From positions 1 to 36,944 of the forward strand of contig CAYONM010000011.1 in assembly GCA_964405325.1 (NCBI GenBank): a stretch of 36,944 nt of DNA, in the 5' to 3' direction. Below, one piece after another: positions 21,859 through 30,557 of the stretch. How positions within the stretch are numbered: the stretch's first letter is position 1; each line of letters starts with the position of its first letter. The position numbers and the translations under genes were made by a program. This DNA is from CAYONM01 sp964405325 (GTDB taxonomy: Bacteria > Planctomycetota > UBA11346). The notes beneath the pieces were generated by a model. That model was not told where the DNA came from. It saw nothing but the letters and a program-made list of their open reading frames with translations, and searched no databases.

Positions 21859-23163
21859 CTACCGGAATTCTCGCACCGGCTCGCCCCCCTCCAACCAGGT
21901 CAGCATGTTCAGCACCAGACAATTCCAATTCATGAAGCCCCGGTTGATGATCGGTTCGGTGCTTTCCGGCTCGTAGTATTCGTGCATGGCACCAAAACGC
22001 TGGATATCGCGGCCAAAGAGACGCACGGTCTTTTCCGCCAATTCGCGAGCATCTTCTTCGAAACCGTAGCGCAGCAAACCGGACCAGGTCATGTAATTGG
22101 CGATACCCCAGATGGGACCCAGCCAAGAGCTGGGGTTGCCCGAGGCGCGCAAATCGTACTGCTTCTCCATTTTCGACAGAGTCCGCACCCCGCCGGCGGC
22201 CTGGAAGGTGGCAGGATTGCGCAAGTGTTCCTGAACCATGCGCTCCGCCTGCTCTGGAGTCGCAATACCAGCCCAGAGCGCGAGAAAACCCGACCAGACG
22301 CCAATACGCATGAGCAAACAGTCCCACTGCCGCGGCATGCCAACGTGCCGCTTCCAGGGATTATCCCGTTCCTTGGTAAAATGATCGCGCGGCAGCAGCA
22401 GTCGATCGGCCGAATAATAGAAACCGGTCCATTCGTCCCAGAGATGCTCGCGCATCGCGTCACGCAGATTGGTCGCCGCCTGCCGATAGTGCTGCATAAC
22501 GGCCGACAAACCGAGTTTTTCGCCAATGCACACCGTGGCCTGTAATTCCTGATGCATCAGGCAATTGAGATAAATGCTACAGCAGCTCTTCGGCGGCCGA
22601 AAATAGGAACAGGGATCGTTGTCCACGCCCACGGCATTGCAGTCCTGCCAATAATACAGGCCCGTCACCTGATCGCGGTGATGGTTCATATAACCGTTGA
22701 CGAAACGCTGGATCTGCTCGAAGGGCTGCCGCAGCCACTCGCCATCATCTGCTGGCTCCTGCTGGAGCAGAAAGGCGGCGTGCTGCGCCAGGCAGGGCTT
22801 GTGCCAGTTCTGATCTTGGAATTCCAGCGGCTGCCGTGGCTCCTCGCCAGCCTCGCCGCGACCGACCACGATCGGCATCCAGCCGGTGGTATTGTCGGTA
22901 AAAGCGGTGTAGTTCAGCACGCAACCACGCTCATGCAACAGCGCTGTCGCCCGATCGTCGGCCGACTGCCCCTGCAAAATCTGCCGCAGAGCGATATCGG
23001 CCCACCAGGAATCCCAATCCCAGAGCACATCGGCGTAGGTCCGGCTGCCCGGCGTGATGAAGGGATGCGGCAGATTGCCGCCAGCCGGCCGCAGCATGCC
23101 AGCCCACTCCTGTTCCAGATACTGCCGGATGCTGGCCCCGTAGGATTGCAGCTCGCTATCCAT
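21859..23163 (-). CDS. GH63/trehalase-like (alpha/alpha)6 glycoside hydrolase
   Basis: This gene encodes 434 residues with no signal peptide, so it is cytoplasmic. Clan GH-G signatures are visible: ADVLWDWDSWWADIAL (residues 44-60), GVDNDPCSYF (about 180; the position of the catalytic acid Asp), WLGPIWGIANYM (about 350) and a late E-Y-Y-E-P-E-S-T-E-P segment with Glu398/401, then NWNCLVLNML. The length fits bacterial GH63/mannosylglycerate-hydrolase- or GH37-type enzymes that cleave alpha-linked disaccharides. The exact substrate is not readable. RBS AAGGAG precedes the ATG. The divergent AraC regulator 79 bases away probably controls it. Confidence 0.85.
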   Translation of the reverse strand: MDSELQSYGASIRQYLEQEWAGMLRPAGGNLPHPFITPGSRTYADVLWDWDSWWADIALRQILQGQSADDRATALLHERGCVLNYTAFTDNTTGWMPIVVGRGEAGEEPRQPLEFQDQNWHKPCLAQHAAFLLQQEPADDGEWLRQPFEQIQRFVNGYMNHHRDQVTGLYYWQDCNAVGVDNDPCSYFRPPKSCCSIYLNCLMHQELQATVCIGEKLGLSAVMQHYRQAATNLRDAMREHLWDEWTGFYYSADRLLLPRDHFTKERDNPWKRHVGMPRQWDCLLMRIGVWSGFLALWAGIATPEQAERMVQEHLRNPATFQAAGGVRTLSKMEKQYDLRASGNPSSWLGPIWGIANYMTWSGLLRYGFEEDARELAEKTVRLFGRDIQRFGAMHEYYEPESTEPIINRGFMNWNCLVLNMLTWLEGGEPVREFR

Positions 23164-23190
23164 ATCCTGACTCCTTGCTCATCATGCTAA

Positions 23191-23220
23191 CCTGGATCCA
23201 GGCTGTTTTCCGGACCGGAA
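23191..23220. promoter_or_regulatory. Candidate operators in the glycosidase-araC divergent promoter
   Basis: The 78-bp divergent intergenic region contains two perfect palindromes: CCTGGATCCAGG (23191-23202) and TTCCGG-A-CCGGAA (23208-23220). A half-site-like CCAGGAT lies at 23232-23238. They are plausible binding sites for the AraC-type regulator encoded next to them. Confidence 0.45.
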
Positions 23221-23241
23221 TAGGACATAATCCAGGATAGA

Positions 23242-24147
23242 ATGAGACAAATCCTAGACACCCAGCCACGGACCGGCATCTTAACTGCGGTCCATGGCCA
23301 GCTGCAACGCCTGATGGCCGGCCTGCAAGACGGCCTGCAGCCGCGCTATCTCCCGCCAGCCGAGCAACAGCGGGCGGCCGTAGCCAGCCACCGCCATCGC
23401 CAGGCGGAGCTGTTTCTGCAACTGGCCGGCAAGACCCGCTTCCGCTGCCCCGGCACGGAGTTGCTCCTGGCAACCAATGAACTGCTGATACTCGGACGCG
23501 GCCAGCTCCATGCCGAACGCGGGCAAGCCGACGACACCGGCTTCCAACAACTGGTGGTGCTGCCCGAACCCGGACATTGTCGACTTTTTCTCAGTGATCT
23601 CGGCCCCGGCGCGCGGCCACGCCCGATCTGGCAGGAGCGGCTGCCCTTTCCGAACAGCGCCCAGGCCGAGGCCTGGCTGCAGCAGACGGCCAGCAGTCCC
23701 ATAGCGGCGCAACGACAGGGCCTGGTACTGGCTGCCCTGGCCGACCTCCTCGCTTCCTGGCCTGCTGCCAGCACCAAGCAAGAGCGAAACCCGCATCTGG
23801 TCAGCGCCTGCCAGGCGCTGATTTGTGAACAACTCGCCGACCCCAGCCTGACGGTCAGCCATCTGGCCCGGCAATTACAGCGCAGCCCCGACCACCTGTC
23901 CGCTTGTTTCAAGCGGGCCCATGGCGAGACCCTCGGCCAGCACCTGCAGCGCCGGCGCCTGCAGCGCGCGCAGCAACTATTGGCACACAGCAATGACGCC
24001 ATAGCTGTCATTGCCAAAGCCGTTGGATTTCGCGACCCTGGTTATTTCAGTCGCTTATTCCGTAAACTGATTGGCTGTACGCCACGGCAGTGGCGACAAA
24101 ACACAAACCAGGCGGCGACCGGTCTTCGACGCTGTCTTCTAAGCTGA
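23242..24147 (+). CDS. AraC-family transcriptional regulator
   Basis: This gene encodes 301 residues. The N-terminal part (about 1-160) has a cupin-like sensor pattern (HRQAELFLQLAGKTRFRCPG split near residue 55, then GRGQLHAE). The C-terminal 100 residues are the double helix-turn-helix of AraC/XylS proteins: LTVSHLARQLQRSPDHLSAC, F-K-R-A-H-G-E-T, then the second HTH, IAVIAKAVGFRDPGYFSRLF and GCTPRQWRQ. It likely senses a sugar and regulates the divergent glycosidase gene. Its last codons overlap the tail of the antisense BioB remnant by 9 bases, so its extreme C-terminus (after PRQWRQN) may be altered. Confidence 0.9.
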   Translation: MRQILDTQPRTGILTAVHGQLQRLMAGLQDGLQPRYLPPAEQQRAAVASHRHRQAELFLQLAGKTRFRCPGTELLLATNELLILGRGQLHAERGQADDTGFQQLVVLPEPGHCRLFLSDLGPGARPRPIWQERLPFPNSAQAEAWLQQTASSPIAAQRQGLVLAALADLLASWPAASTKQERNPHLVSACQALICEQLADPSLTVSHLARQLQRSPDHLSACFKRAHGETLGQHLQRRRLQRAQQLLAHSNDAIAVIAKAVGFRDPGYFSRLFRKLIGCTPRQWRQNTNQAATGLRRCLLS

Positions 24148-24387
24148 GCCACATCCAGCGGTCTCGCAGGCTGCCTGCAGGCCATAACGCGGCAGCTGCT
24201 GCTGCCAGTACGCTGGTTCGGTTCCGAGCGAGGTCAGATAATTGCCCACCATCAGCGCATTGATGCCGACCCCTAATACTTCATGCAGGCGTTCGCCAAA
24301 GGTGACTTCTTTACCACCGGCAACCATGATATTGCTCTGCGGCAGCATCAGGCGGAACACCGCCAGGGTCAGCAGGGCCTCGTCAGC
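24139..24387 (-). pseudogene. bioB: Orphan 3' end of bioB (biotin synthase)
   Basis: On the minus strand 82 codons read ADEALLTLAVFRLMLPQSNI, M-V-A-G-G-K-E-V-T, then LGVGINALMVGNYLTSLGTE and a Tyr/Leu-rich end. This matches the C-terminal barrel segment of biotin synthase, including the A-G-G-K/R-E motif and G-x-N-x-L-M-V-G-x-Y-L-T. The radical-SAM Cys motif and the first three quarters are absent. The fragment is in the same frame as the upstream NeuB gene, separated from it only by that gene's TGA stop. Confidence 0.7.
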
Positions 24388-25470
24388 TCAGCTCTGCAGG
24401 TCCATCCAGGTCAGATGCCGACCCGCTTTCATCGCATGCCGGAGGCGCCGGCCGCAGATAGCATCCAGCTGCACCGGGGTCAGCGCTTCCGGCGGACAGG
24501 GCCGCAAGGGAATAAGCAGATCCTCGTCCAGGATGGTGCCGGCAGCGAGGTCGCGCCGCAAACGCAGGGCGCGTCGTTGCACCACCACCGTCTCCTGCTC
24601 GTTGCTCTCCACCCGCTTGATGCCGTCACCCAAAGCCAATTCCAGCTCGCGAGTGCGCAGCACCATGTCGCGCCAGCTGATCGGGGTCATGGAGAAGGCA
24701 TGATCCGGACCAAGGCGACGAGGGTCGTCAGTGAAATGCTTTTCGATCACCCGTGCGCCCAGAGCCACTGCGCCCAACACCGTGGCGTATCCTGGCGTGT
24801 GGTCCGATAAGCCCAAGACCATTTTCGGATACATAATCCGCAGGCTTTCTAGAACCCGCAGATTGATATGGATGAAATTCTCCGTTTTGCCGCTGTAATT
24901 GGTGTTGCACTGCATCAACGCCACCGCGCCATGACAACCGAGGGCCGCTTCCACGGCCTGTATTGTTTCGTCCATACTGCTGGCACCGCAGGCGATCAAC
25001 ACCGGCTTGCCTTTGCTGGCGACATAGTCGATGAATTGCGGCCAAGTGACATCGCCAGAACCGATCTTGTAAGCCGGCACGAAGGGATCCAAGTGGTCCA
25101 CCAATGCTACCGCGTAGGGGCTGGAGAAGAAATGGATGCCCGCCTCCTCACAGGTGGCCAACAAAGCCTCGGTCCAAGCTGGATCCAGAGCCGCACGATC
25201 GTAAATCTCATAGACACTGCCCGACCAGGCTGCTTGATGCGAGCGCTTCCCGCCCAATTCGCGAAAGCCGCGATCGCTGACAATGGTTTTGGCGGAAAAA
25301 TGCTGGAATTTTGCCGCCTCGGCCCCGGCCTCGGCCGCTAAATGGATCAGCGCCTTGGCGCGTTCCAAATCGCCATCGTGATTGGCGGCAATGTCGGCAA
25401 TAAAATAGGTTGGCTGATCGGCACCTATCATGCGATCAGCAATGGCAAAACGTCGCAGCGGAGTATGCAT
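24388..25470 (-). CDS. neuB: NeuB/PseI-type nonulosonate (sialic acid-like) synthase
   Basis: This gene encodes 360 residues from the ATG at 25470, which has AAGGA 6 bases upstream. The barrel domain shows the family motifs: FIADIAANHDGDLERAKALI, the K-F-Q-H-F segment, KIGSGDVTWPQFIDYVASKG, LMQCNTNYS (usually C-T-x-x-Y) and LGLSDHTPG, with ARVIEKHFTDD. The C-terminal 65 residues are the SAF antifreeze-like domain (RRDLAAGTILDEDLLIPLRP). It condenses phosphoenolpyruvate with a 6-carbon amino sugar to give a nonulosonic acid; the neighbours suggest pseudaminic or legionaminic acid. It lies 100 bases downstream of the PseC-RmlD fusion on the same strand. Confidence 0.9.
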   Translation of the reverse strand: MHTPLRRFAIADRMIGADQPTYFIADIAANHDGDLERAKALIHLAAEAGAEAAKFQHFSAKTIVSDRGFRELGGKRSHQAAWSGSVYEIYDRAALDPAWTEALLATCEEAGIHFFSSPYAVALVDHLDPFVPAYKIGSGDVTWPQFIDYVASKGKPVLIACGASSMDETIQAVEAALGCHGAVALMQCNTNYSGKTENFIHINLRVLESLRIMYPKMVLGLSDHTPGYATVLGAVALGARVIEKHFTDDPRRLGPDHAFSMTPISWRDMVLRTRELELALGDGIKRVESNEQETVVVQRRALRLRRDLAAGTILDEDLLIPLRPCPPEALTPVQLDAICGRRLRHAMKAGRHLTWMDLQS

Positions 25471-25572
25471 AGAATTCCTTATCGGGCCGTTTTTGCGGTG
25501 TCGTTTTCTATTGCATCCGGTCGCACTGCCGCCCCGGTGACCGGGCAAGCGGAATGAACAGATAAACCGGCA

Positions 25573-27591
25573 TCACGGTAAATCCCGGATTTCTTCCATC
25601 AGACTCGGCAGCTTGAAATCGAAGGTCTGCTGGAACAAGCTACTGTCCATCCGCATATCATCGGGACGGTAGGCACGCAGAGACAGGTCCTGACGTTGCC
25701 GGTCCAGGCAGCAGCTGGCATCCAGGTCATACCGCTGCGCCAGCGCATGCGCGAAATCACGTTTGCTCATGCCGCCGGAGCTGCCGCAGTTGTAGACACC
25801 GCTGCGCCACTGACCCAGTACCTGGACAATAGCCCGGTAAAGTGTCTCGATGCGGATCGGACTGAACTGGACGTCGGTAAACAAGGGATAAGCCACGCCG
25901 TCGCGGAACACCTGCAACAGGCGATCGGAAAAGGTCGGCCGCACCTCCGGATGGCCGGGACCAAAAAAATTACAGCGCAAGGCAATGCCGCCAGCAGCAC
26001 GGACCAGCTCCTCCGCGATCAGTTTGCTGAAGGCATAGACATTGCGCGGCGCCACCTGAGTCTCGACGTGCGGACCGGGGCCATCATAAACCTGATCGGT
26101 GCTGATCAGCAGCACCCGCGTCCCACTGGCGCACAAATGCCGGGTCGTTTCGACATTGGCCCGCCAAGCGGCGACCGAATCGGCTTCACAGGCGTCCACA
26201 TCGGCCAACGCCGCGCTATGGATGATCACATCCGGACGGATCCGCTCCAGCATATCGGCAACCTGATTGGCATCGCTGCAGTCGACCGGGCATTGCCGGG
26301 AGGAACGGGCACAGCCAAAGATCTGGGCGCCATCAGCGCGCAGCACTGGCAAAAGGCTGCCGCCCAGCAGACCGGTGTCGCCGGTGAGCAACAAGCGCAG
26401 GCCAACCAAGGGGCCAGCCCGCGGCACCGCTGATGCCCCCGAGGACAAGGTTGCCAGGAATTCGATCATTCGACCCTGGTCCCAGCCGCGCAGTTCCGGG
26501 TGACAGGGCAGGGAGATGCTGGCCTGATAGGCTTGATCTGCGCCGGTCAGCTGACTGGCACGCGCCACTTGCCGAAACACGGGCTGGTGCTGCAGCGGAA
26601 TATAATGCACCTGCAGGGCGAAACCGGCTTCGGCCGCACGACGGAACAGCTCCGCCCGATTGCAACCGGCGCGTTGCCAATCCACCTGTGTCGTAGCCAG
26701 ATGCCAGAAGGGCTCCTGATCCGTTGGCATCGGCAAGAACGACAACCATGGCACCGTTTCCAGCGACTCGCGATACCGCTCCACAATCGCCGCTCGCCGC
26801 GACTTGAACCAGGCCAGACGCCGACACTGGCTCAGTCCCAGAGCGGCATGTACATCAGAAAGACGTTCGTTGCCGGCCGGTTCGACGAATTCGTGATACC
26901 AAGGCGCATCGCCATCGCGCGCGGCCAGATCACCCTGCCGAGAAGCGCGATCGATGCCGTGATGCCGCAAGCTGCGCAGGCGTTCGGCCCAAGTCGCATC
27001 CGACACCACTACCGCACCACCTTCGCCGGTGGTGATATTTTTCACCGGATGAAAACTGAAGATGGCACCACGACTATACCGACCATCACCACAACGGCCG
27101 CCATCTGTCCAGGTGGAGCCAAAGGCGTGTGCCGCATCTTCCAGCAGAGTGATGTCGCGCTGCTGCGCGATCTCGGCCAAACCAGCCATATCGCACAAGC
27201 GCCCGGCCACATGCACCGCGACCACCACATCCAATGGCTGATCGCAGGCCGCCAAAAGGGATGGCGTCAGCAGCATGGTGCTGGGATCCACATCCAACAA
27301 CACCACCTCGGCACCCAATTGCAGGGCCTGCACCGCGGTAGCAACAAAGGTGATCGCCGGCACGCCAACACGCACGCCCGGGCCCACGCCGGCAACCTGA
27401 TACAGCAAGCGCAAAGCGCTAGTGCCGTTGGCCACCGCCACCGCATGCGCCGCCCCAGTCTGCGCGGCAATAGCGCCTTCAAACGCCGCCACTGCCGGGC
27501 CACAGGTCAGGGCCTGGGAATGCAACACGGCCTGCACCGCCTGGCAATCGCTGTGGTCGATACTCTGGTGTCCGTAGCCGATCATAGGCAT
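25573..27591 (-). CDS. Fused PseC-like aminotransferase and RmlD-like sugar nucleotide reductase
   Basis: This gene encodes 672 residues. The start MPMIGYGHQSIDHSDCQAV matches the conserved beginning of PseC/DegT-family UDP-sugar aminotransferases. The PLP lysine is in FSFHPVKNITTGEGG, and VANGTSALRL and LEDAAHAFGS are also typical. This domain ends near residue 385. Residues about 395-672 are a full RmlD-like SDR: LRLLLTGDTGLLGG (NAD-binding), VIIHSAALADVDACE, LISTDQVYDG and the Y-A-F-S-K-L-I-A-E active-site Tyr/Lys. Both activities act on nucleotide-linked deoxysugars. With NeuB downstream they suggest a pseudaminic/legionaminic-type pathway, of which PseB, H, G and F are not in the window. 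The one-protein fusion is unusual. Confidence 0.88.
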   Translation of the reverse strand: MPMIGYGHQSIDHSDCQAVQAVLHSQALTCGPAVAAFEGAIAAQTGAAHAVAVANGTSALRLLYQVAGVGPGVRVGVPAITFVATAVQALQLGAEVVLLDVDPSTMLLTPSLLAACDQPLDVVVAVHVAGRLCDMAGLAEIAQQRDITLLEDAAHAFGSTWTDGGRCGDGRYSRGAIFSFHPVKNITTGEGGAVVVSDATWAERLRSLRHHGIDRASRQGDLAARDGDAPWYHEFVEPAGNERLSDVHAALGLSQCRRLAWFKSRRAAIVERYRESLETVPWLSFLPMPTDQEPFWHLATTQVDWQRAGCNRAELFRRAAEAGFALQVHYIPLQHQPVFRQVARASQLTGADQAYQASISLPCHPELRGWDQGRMIEFLATLSSGASAVPRAGPLVGLRLLLTGDTGLLGGSLLPVLRADGAQIFGCARSSRQCPVDCSDANQVADMLERIRPDVIIHSAALADVDACEADSVAAWRANVETTRHLCASGTRVLLISTDQVYDGPGPHVETQVAPRNVYAFSKLIAEELVRAAGGIALRCNFFGPGHPEVRPTFSDRLLQVFRDGVAYPLFTDVQFSPIRIETLYRAIVQVLGQWRSGVYNCGSSGGMSKRDFAHALAQRYDLDASCCLDRQRQDLSLRAYRPDDMRMDSSLFQQTFDFKLPSLMEEIRDLP

Positions 27592-27754
27592 ACCCGTCCG
27601 GTCGAGAAAATCACAATTCCATGCTAGATACCCCATACCAGTCGCCAATGGCAACTCGCTTTGGCACGGCACTGGCGTTTTGCGCTGTAGCAGGCGCCGC
27701 GTTCGACGCCCCAGCTCCATCGTCACATGCTCGACTACACGGGAAGGACCCATC

Positions 27755-28198
27755 ATGAGCAGTCACGAACTCACCCTCGAGAGCCCGATTCTGGGCACCA
27801 TCCGCTACCCGGTTTCCAAGGTCTTCCGCTTTACGGAACCACCCTTGGGCCTGCCAGATATGCAGCGCTTTCTGCTGCTGAAGGATGGCGATCTATACTG
27901 GTTGCAGAACATCGATCTGCCACGCTTGGTGCTGGTGGCGGTGGATCCCATCCAGTTGTTCGGCTACGATCTGGAAATCGGCTACGAGGACCAGCGCGAG
28001 ATCCAGGCCACAACCGAAGAAGCAATCCTGGTCTTGAGCCTGGTGCAGTTACACCCGGATCCGAACAAGAACACCTGCAATCTGCACGCGCCCATCATCC
28101 TGAGCCAGGAGAGCCACCTGGCCATGCAGCTGTTGCTACGCCGTACCGATGTGCCGCGCTACATGCCGCTGGGCGCGCATATCGGGGTTGGCGCCTAG
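27755..28198 (+). CDS. fliW: Flagellar assembly factor FliW
   Basis: This gene encodes 147 residues, starting after a good RBS (GGAAGGA). It shows FliW signatures: ILGTIRYPVSKVFRFTEPPL (usually F-x-x-G-I-P-G-F), FLLLKDGDLYWLQNID, L-V-A-V-D-P, ILVLSLVQLHPDPN and the final LHAPIILSQESHLAMQL. FliW binds flagellin and the RNA-binding protein CsrA, linking flagellin synthesis to export. csrA, usually adjacent, is not visible. The divergent nonulosonate genes make sense beside it because pseudaminic/legionaminic acid decorates flagellin in many bacteria. Confidence 0.9.
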   Translation: MSSHELTLESPILGTIRYPVSKVFRFTEPPLGLPDMQRFLLLKDGDLYWLQNIDLPRLVLVAVDPIQLFGYDLEIGYEDQREIQATTEEAILVLSLVQLHPDPNKNTCNLHAPIILSQESHLAMQLLLRRTDVPRYMPLGAHIGVGA

Positions 28199-28505
28199 CC
28201 CGGATCCCTCCCCCGCCAGCGTGCCTATGGGCCCTCAGCATTGGCGACAGCCATCAGCACGGTGCCAGAGCCTTCGATATGCAGGCAATTCCCACACTCC
28301 ATGCCATCGACCGCTCCCAAGCTCGAATACTGGTAGCGACCGAGCAAGCGGCGGATGACTTCTTAGCCCCTAAGCCCCTGAGCTCTCCCTTTGCAATGGC
28401 ATCACGAGGTAAGATCCTACCGGTTCCTGCCACTCAGTCAGTGGTGTGTTGTCGCCGCCTGGTACCATCACACCGTTTTCGCCGCACTATTCCGGAGGAC
28501 CCCCT
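28199..28505. other. Intergenic gap; possible small gene remnant on the minus strand
   Basis: This 307-bp gap has no clear gene. On the minus strand, 28225-28362 is a 45-codon stop-to-stop frame with protein-like composition (YQYSSLGAVDGMECGNCL then H-I-E-G-S-G-T-V-L-M-A-V-A-N-A-E-G). It has no start or RBS and may be another orphan 3' end. The last 30 bases carry the RBS (GGAGG) of the cytochrome gene. No terminator is evident after fliW. Confidence 0.35.
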
Positions 28506-30317
28506 ATGCCACTTGCGACCATCCGCCTGATGCTTGGCCTTGTTGTCGGCCTTGCCCTAACCGCTGCCGAGCCGGTCTATCTTTCGCCCAGCGCGGTCAC
28601 CATAACCCCCGATGGCAGTACCGCGGTGGTCGCTGCCGCTTCCGGGCAACAACTGATACTGGTCGACTTGGCCGGTGGCAACGTCACCAAGCGCATCGAG
28701 CTCTCCGTCCAGGCCAATGGCGTCTGCCTCAGCCAGGACGGCACCACCGCCTATGTCAGCTCCGATGGCGCGCCCGGTAAGGTCTGCATCGTCGATCTGG
28801 GCGCTGGTAAAGTCCAAACGTGCATCACCGCCGAGCATACCCCCACCTCGCCACAACTGAGCCCGGATGGTAAAAACCTCTACGTCTGCAATCGCTTCAG
28901 CAATACCGTTGGCATCATCGATCTGGCCGCCGGCAAGCAGGTGGCCAGCATACCAGTGAAGCGCGAGCCCATCTCCGCCGTACTGACCCCCGATGGCAAA
29001 ACCCTGGTGGTTGGCAATCAGCTGCCGGTGGGCACTGCCAACGGTTATTTCATCGCTGCCGAGGTGCAGCTGATCGATACCACCAGCAAGAAAGTCATAG
29101 CCGACATCGCGCTCCCCAATGGCTCCACCGACCTGAAATCCGTCGCCATTTCACCAGATGGAAAATATGCCTACGCCACTCACATTCTTGGCCGCTACCA
29201 GGTCCCCACCACGCAGCTGGAACGTGGTTGGATGAACACCAACGCCGTCAGCGTCATCGACATCGCAGCGAAGAAGGCCCTGAACACGGCGCTGCTGGAC
29301 AACGTCGATCGTGGCGCCCCCAATCCCTGGGGCGTGTGCGTGTCTGATGATGGCAAACACCTGGTGGTGGTACATGCCGGCTTCCACGAGATCAGTGTTA
29401 TCGATCGCGCTGGCCTGCACCAAAAAATGGACGATGCCGCCGCCGGCAAAAAGGTCTCCGAAGTCACCAAGAGCGCTGAGGACATGCCCAACGACCTGAC
29501 GACCATGGTCGGCATCCGGCAACGCATCAAACTGCCGGGCCTGGGCGGTCGCGCCATCGCCACCAGCGGCCAGGCAGTGTATATCGCCGAACATTTCTCC
29601 GACAGCCTGGCCCTGGTCGCCCTGGACAAGGACCCTGCGGTCGCCGTCAGCCAGATCCGCCTCGGCCCCGAGCTGGAAATGACCCAGGTGCGCCAGGGTG
29701 AATGCTTCTTCCACGACGCCTCGCTCTGCTTCCAGCAGTGGCAAAGCTGCACCAGCTGCCACCCTGACGCCCGCACCGACGCTCTGAACTGGGACCTGCT
29801 CAATGACGGCATCGGTAATGCCCGCAGCTCCAAGAGCATGCTCTACGCCCACAAATTACCGCCAACCATGATCACCGGCATCCGTCCCGATGCGGAAACC
29901 GCAGTCCGTGCCGGCATCCGCTATATCCAGTTCGCCGTCCGTCCGGACGAGGACGCCCAGGCCATCGACGCTTATCTCGCCAGCCTGCAACCGCTGCCCA
30001 GCCCCTATCTGGTGGACGGTGAATTATCCGAAGCCGCCAAGCGTGGCGAAGCCATTTTCAAAAAGGTCAACTGTAACAGCTGCCATGCTGGTCCCTACTA
30101 CACCGACATGCAGCCGTACGACGTCGGCACCGGCATCGTCGGCGACGAGAACCGCCCGCTGGACACCCCGACCCTGATCGAAGTCTGGCGCACCAGCCCC
30201 TACCTGAACGATGGCCGCGCTGCGACCATGGGTGATGTGATCGAGGTCCACGGCAGCACCAGCTCACTCTCGGACACGGAAAAGGCCGACCTGACGGAAT
30301 ACGTGCTCAGCCTCTGA
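28506..30317 (+). CDS. Secreted YVTN beta-propeller di-haem cytochrome c peroxidase-like protein
   Basis: This gene encodes 603 residues. A signal peptide covers residues 1-21 (LVVGLALTAAEP). Residues 25-400 are YVTN/WD-like propeller repeats, with recurring pairs S-P-D-G-K-x-x-Y and D-x-A-A-G-K (SPDGKNLYVCNRFSNTVGII, SPDGKYAYATHILG, VSDDGKHLVVVHAG). Residues 410-603 form a cytochrome c peroxidase/MauG-like module with two c-haem sites, CTSCH (415-419) and CNSCH (523-527). The two flank a segment with P-P-T-M-I-T-G-I-R, and the LNDGRAATMGDVIEVH end is typical of this family. It probably acts in periplasmic electron transfer or peroxide/oxidative chemistry. GGAGG precedes the ATG. It ends at a strong terminator. 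Confidence 0.92.
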   Translation: MPLATIRLMLGLVVGLALTAAEPVYLSPSAVTITPDGSTAVVAAASGQQLILVDLAGGNVTKRIELSVQANGVCLSQDGTTAYVSSDGAPGKVCIVDLGAGKVQTCITAEHTPTSPQLSPDGKNLYVCNRFSNTVGIIDLAAGKQVASIPVKREPISAVLTPDGKTLVVGNQLPVGTANGYFIAAEVQLIDTTSKKVIADIALPNGSTDLKSVAISPDGKYAYATHILGRYQVPTTQLERGWMNTNAVSVIDIAAKKALNTALLDNVDRGAPNPWGVCVSDDGKHLVVVHAGFHEISVIDRAGLHQKMDDAAAGKKVSEVTKSAEDMPNDLTTMVGIRQRIKLPGLGGRAIATSGQAVYIAEHFSDSLALVALDKDPAVAVSQIRLGPELEMTQVRQGECFFHDASLCFQQWQSCTSCHPDARTDALNWDLLNDGIGNARSSKSMLYAHKLPPTMITGIRPDAETAVRAGIRYIQFAVRPDEDAQAIDAYLASLQPLPSPYLVDGELSEAAKRGEAIFKKVNCNSCHAGPYYTDMQPYDVGTGIVGDENRPLDTPTLIEVWRTSPYLNDGRAATMGDVIEVHGSTSSLSDTEKADLTEYVLSL

Positions 30318-30347
30318 CGGAGTCGTCATCAGAGCGCTAACAAAACG

Positions 30348-30376
30348 ACCGGCCATCATCTGATGGCCGGTTTCTT
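30348..30376 (+). terminator. Rho-independent terminator after the cytochrome gene
   Basis: A perfect 11-bp stem ACCGGCCATCA / TGATGGCCGGT (30348-30358 and 30361-30371) with a 2-base loop is followed by TTCTTT. It starts 31 bases after the stop codon. Confidence 0.92.
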
Positions 30377-30460
30377 TGGGGCCGTCTGCAGTCGATGGCT
30401 GATAGCCTGGGAATCCGACTATCTGCTCGGAATCCAAGCGTTTATCTGACCTCGGGGACT

Positions 30461-30496
30461 GTCGACGGTTGATACCTCCGGTTATCGACCGTCGAC
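30461..30496. terminator. Hairpin between convergent genes, possible minus-strand terminator
   Basis: GTCGACGGTTGAT (30461-30473) pairs with ATCGACCGTCGAC (30484-30496) at 12 of 13 positions around a 10-base loop. It lies 62 bases past the stop of the minus-strand propeller gene. There is no clear U-run on either strand, so a terminator role is only possible. Confidence 0.4.
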
Positions 30497-30557
30497 CCAG
30501 GTCCCGATACCGCCACGAGCGAGCGCATCAGGCAGCGGAAACATTCCCACAGTAGAA

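Noticed and set aside
24139..25470. TGA recoded as an amino acid, joining NeuB and BioB
   Set aside because: Other genes here (gp25, LysM-like, cyclase fusion) plainly end in TGA, so the standard code holds.
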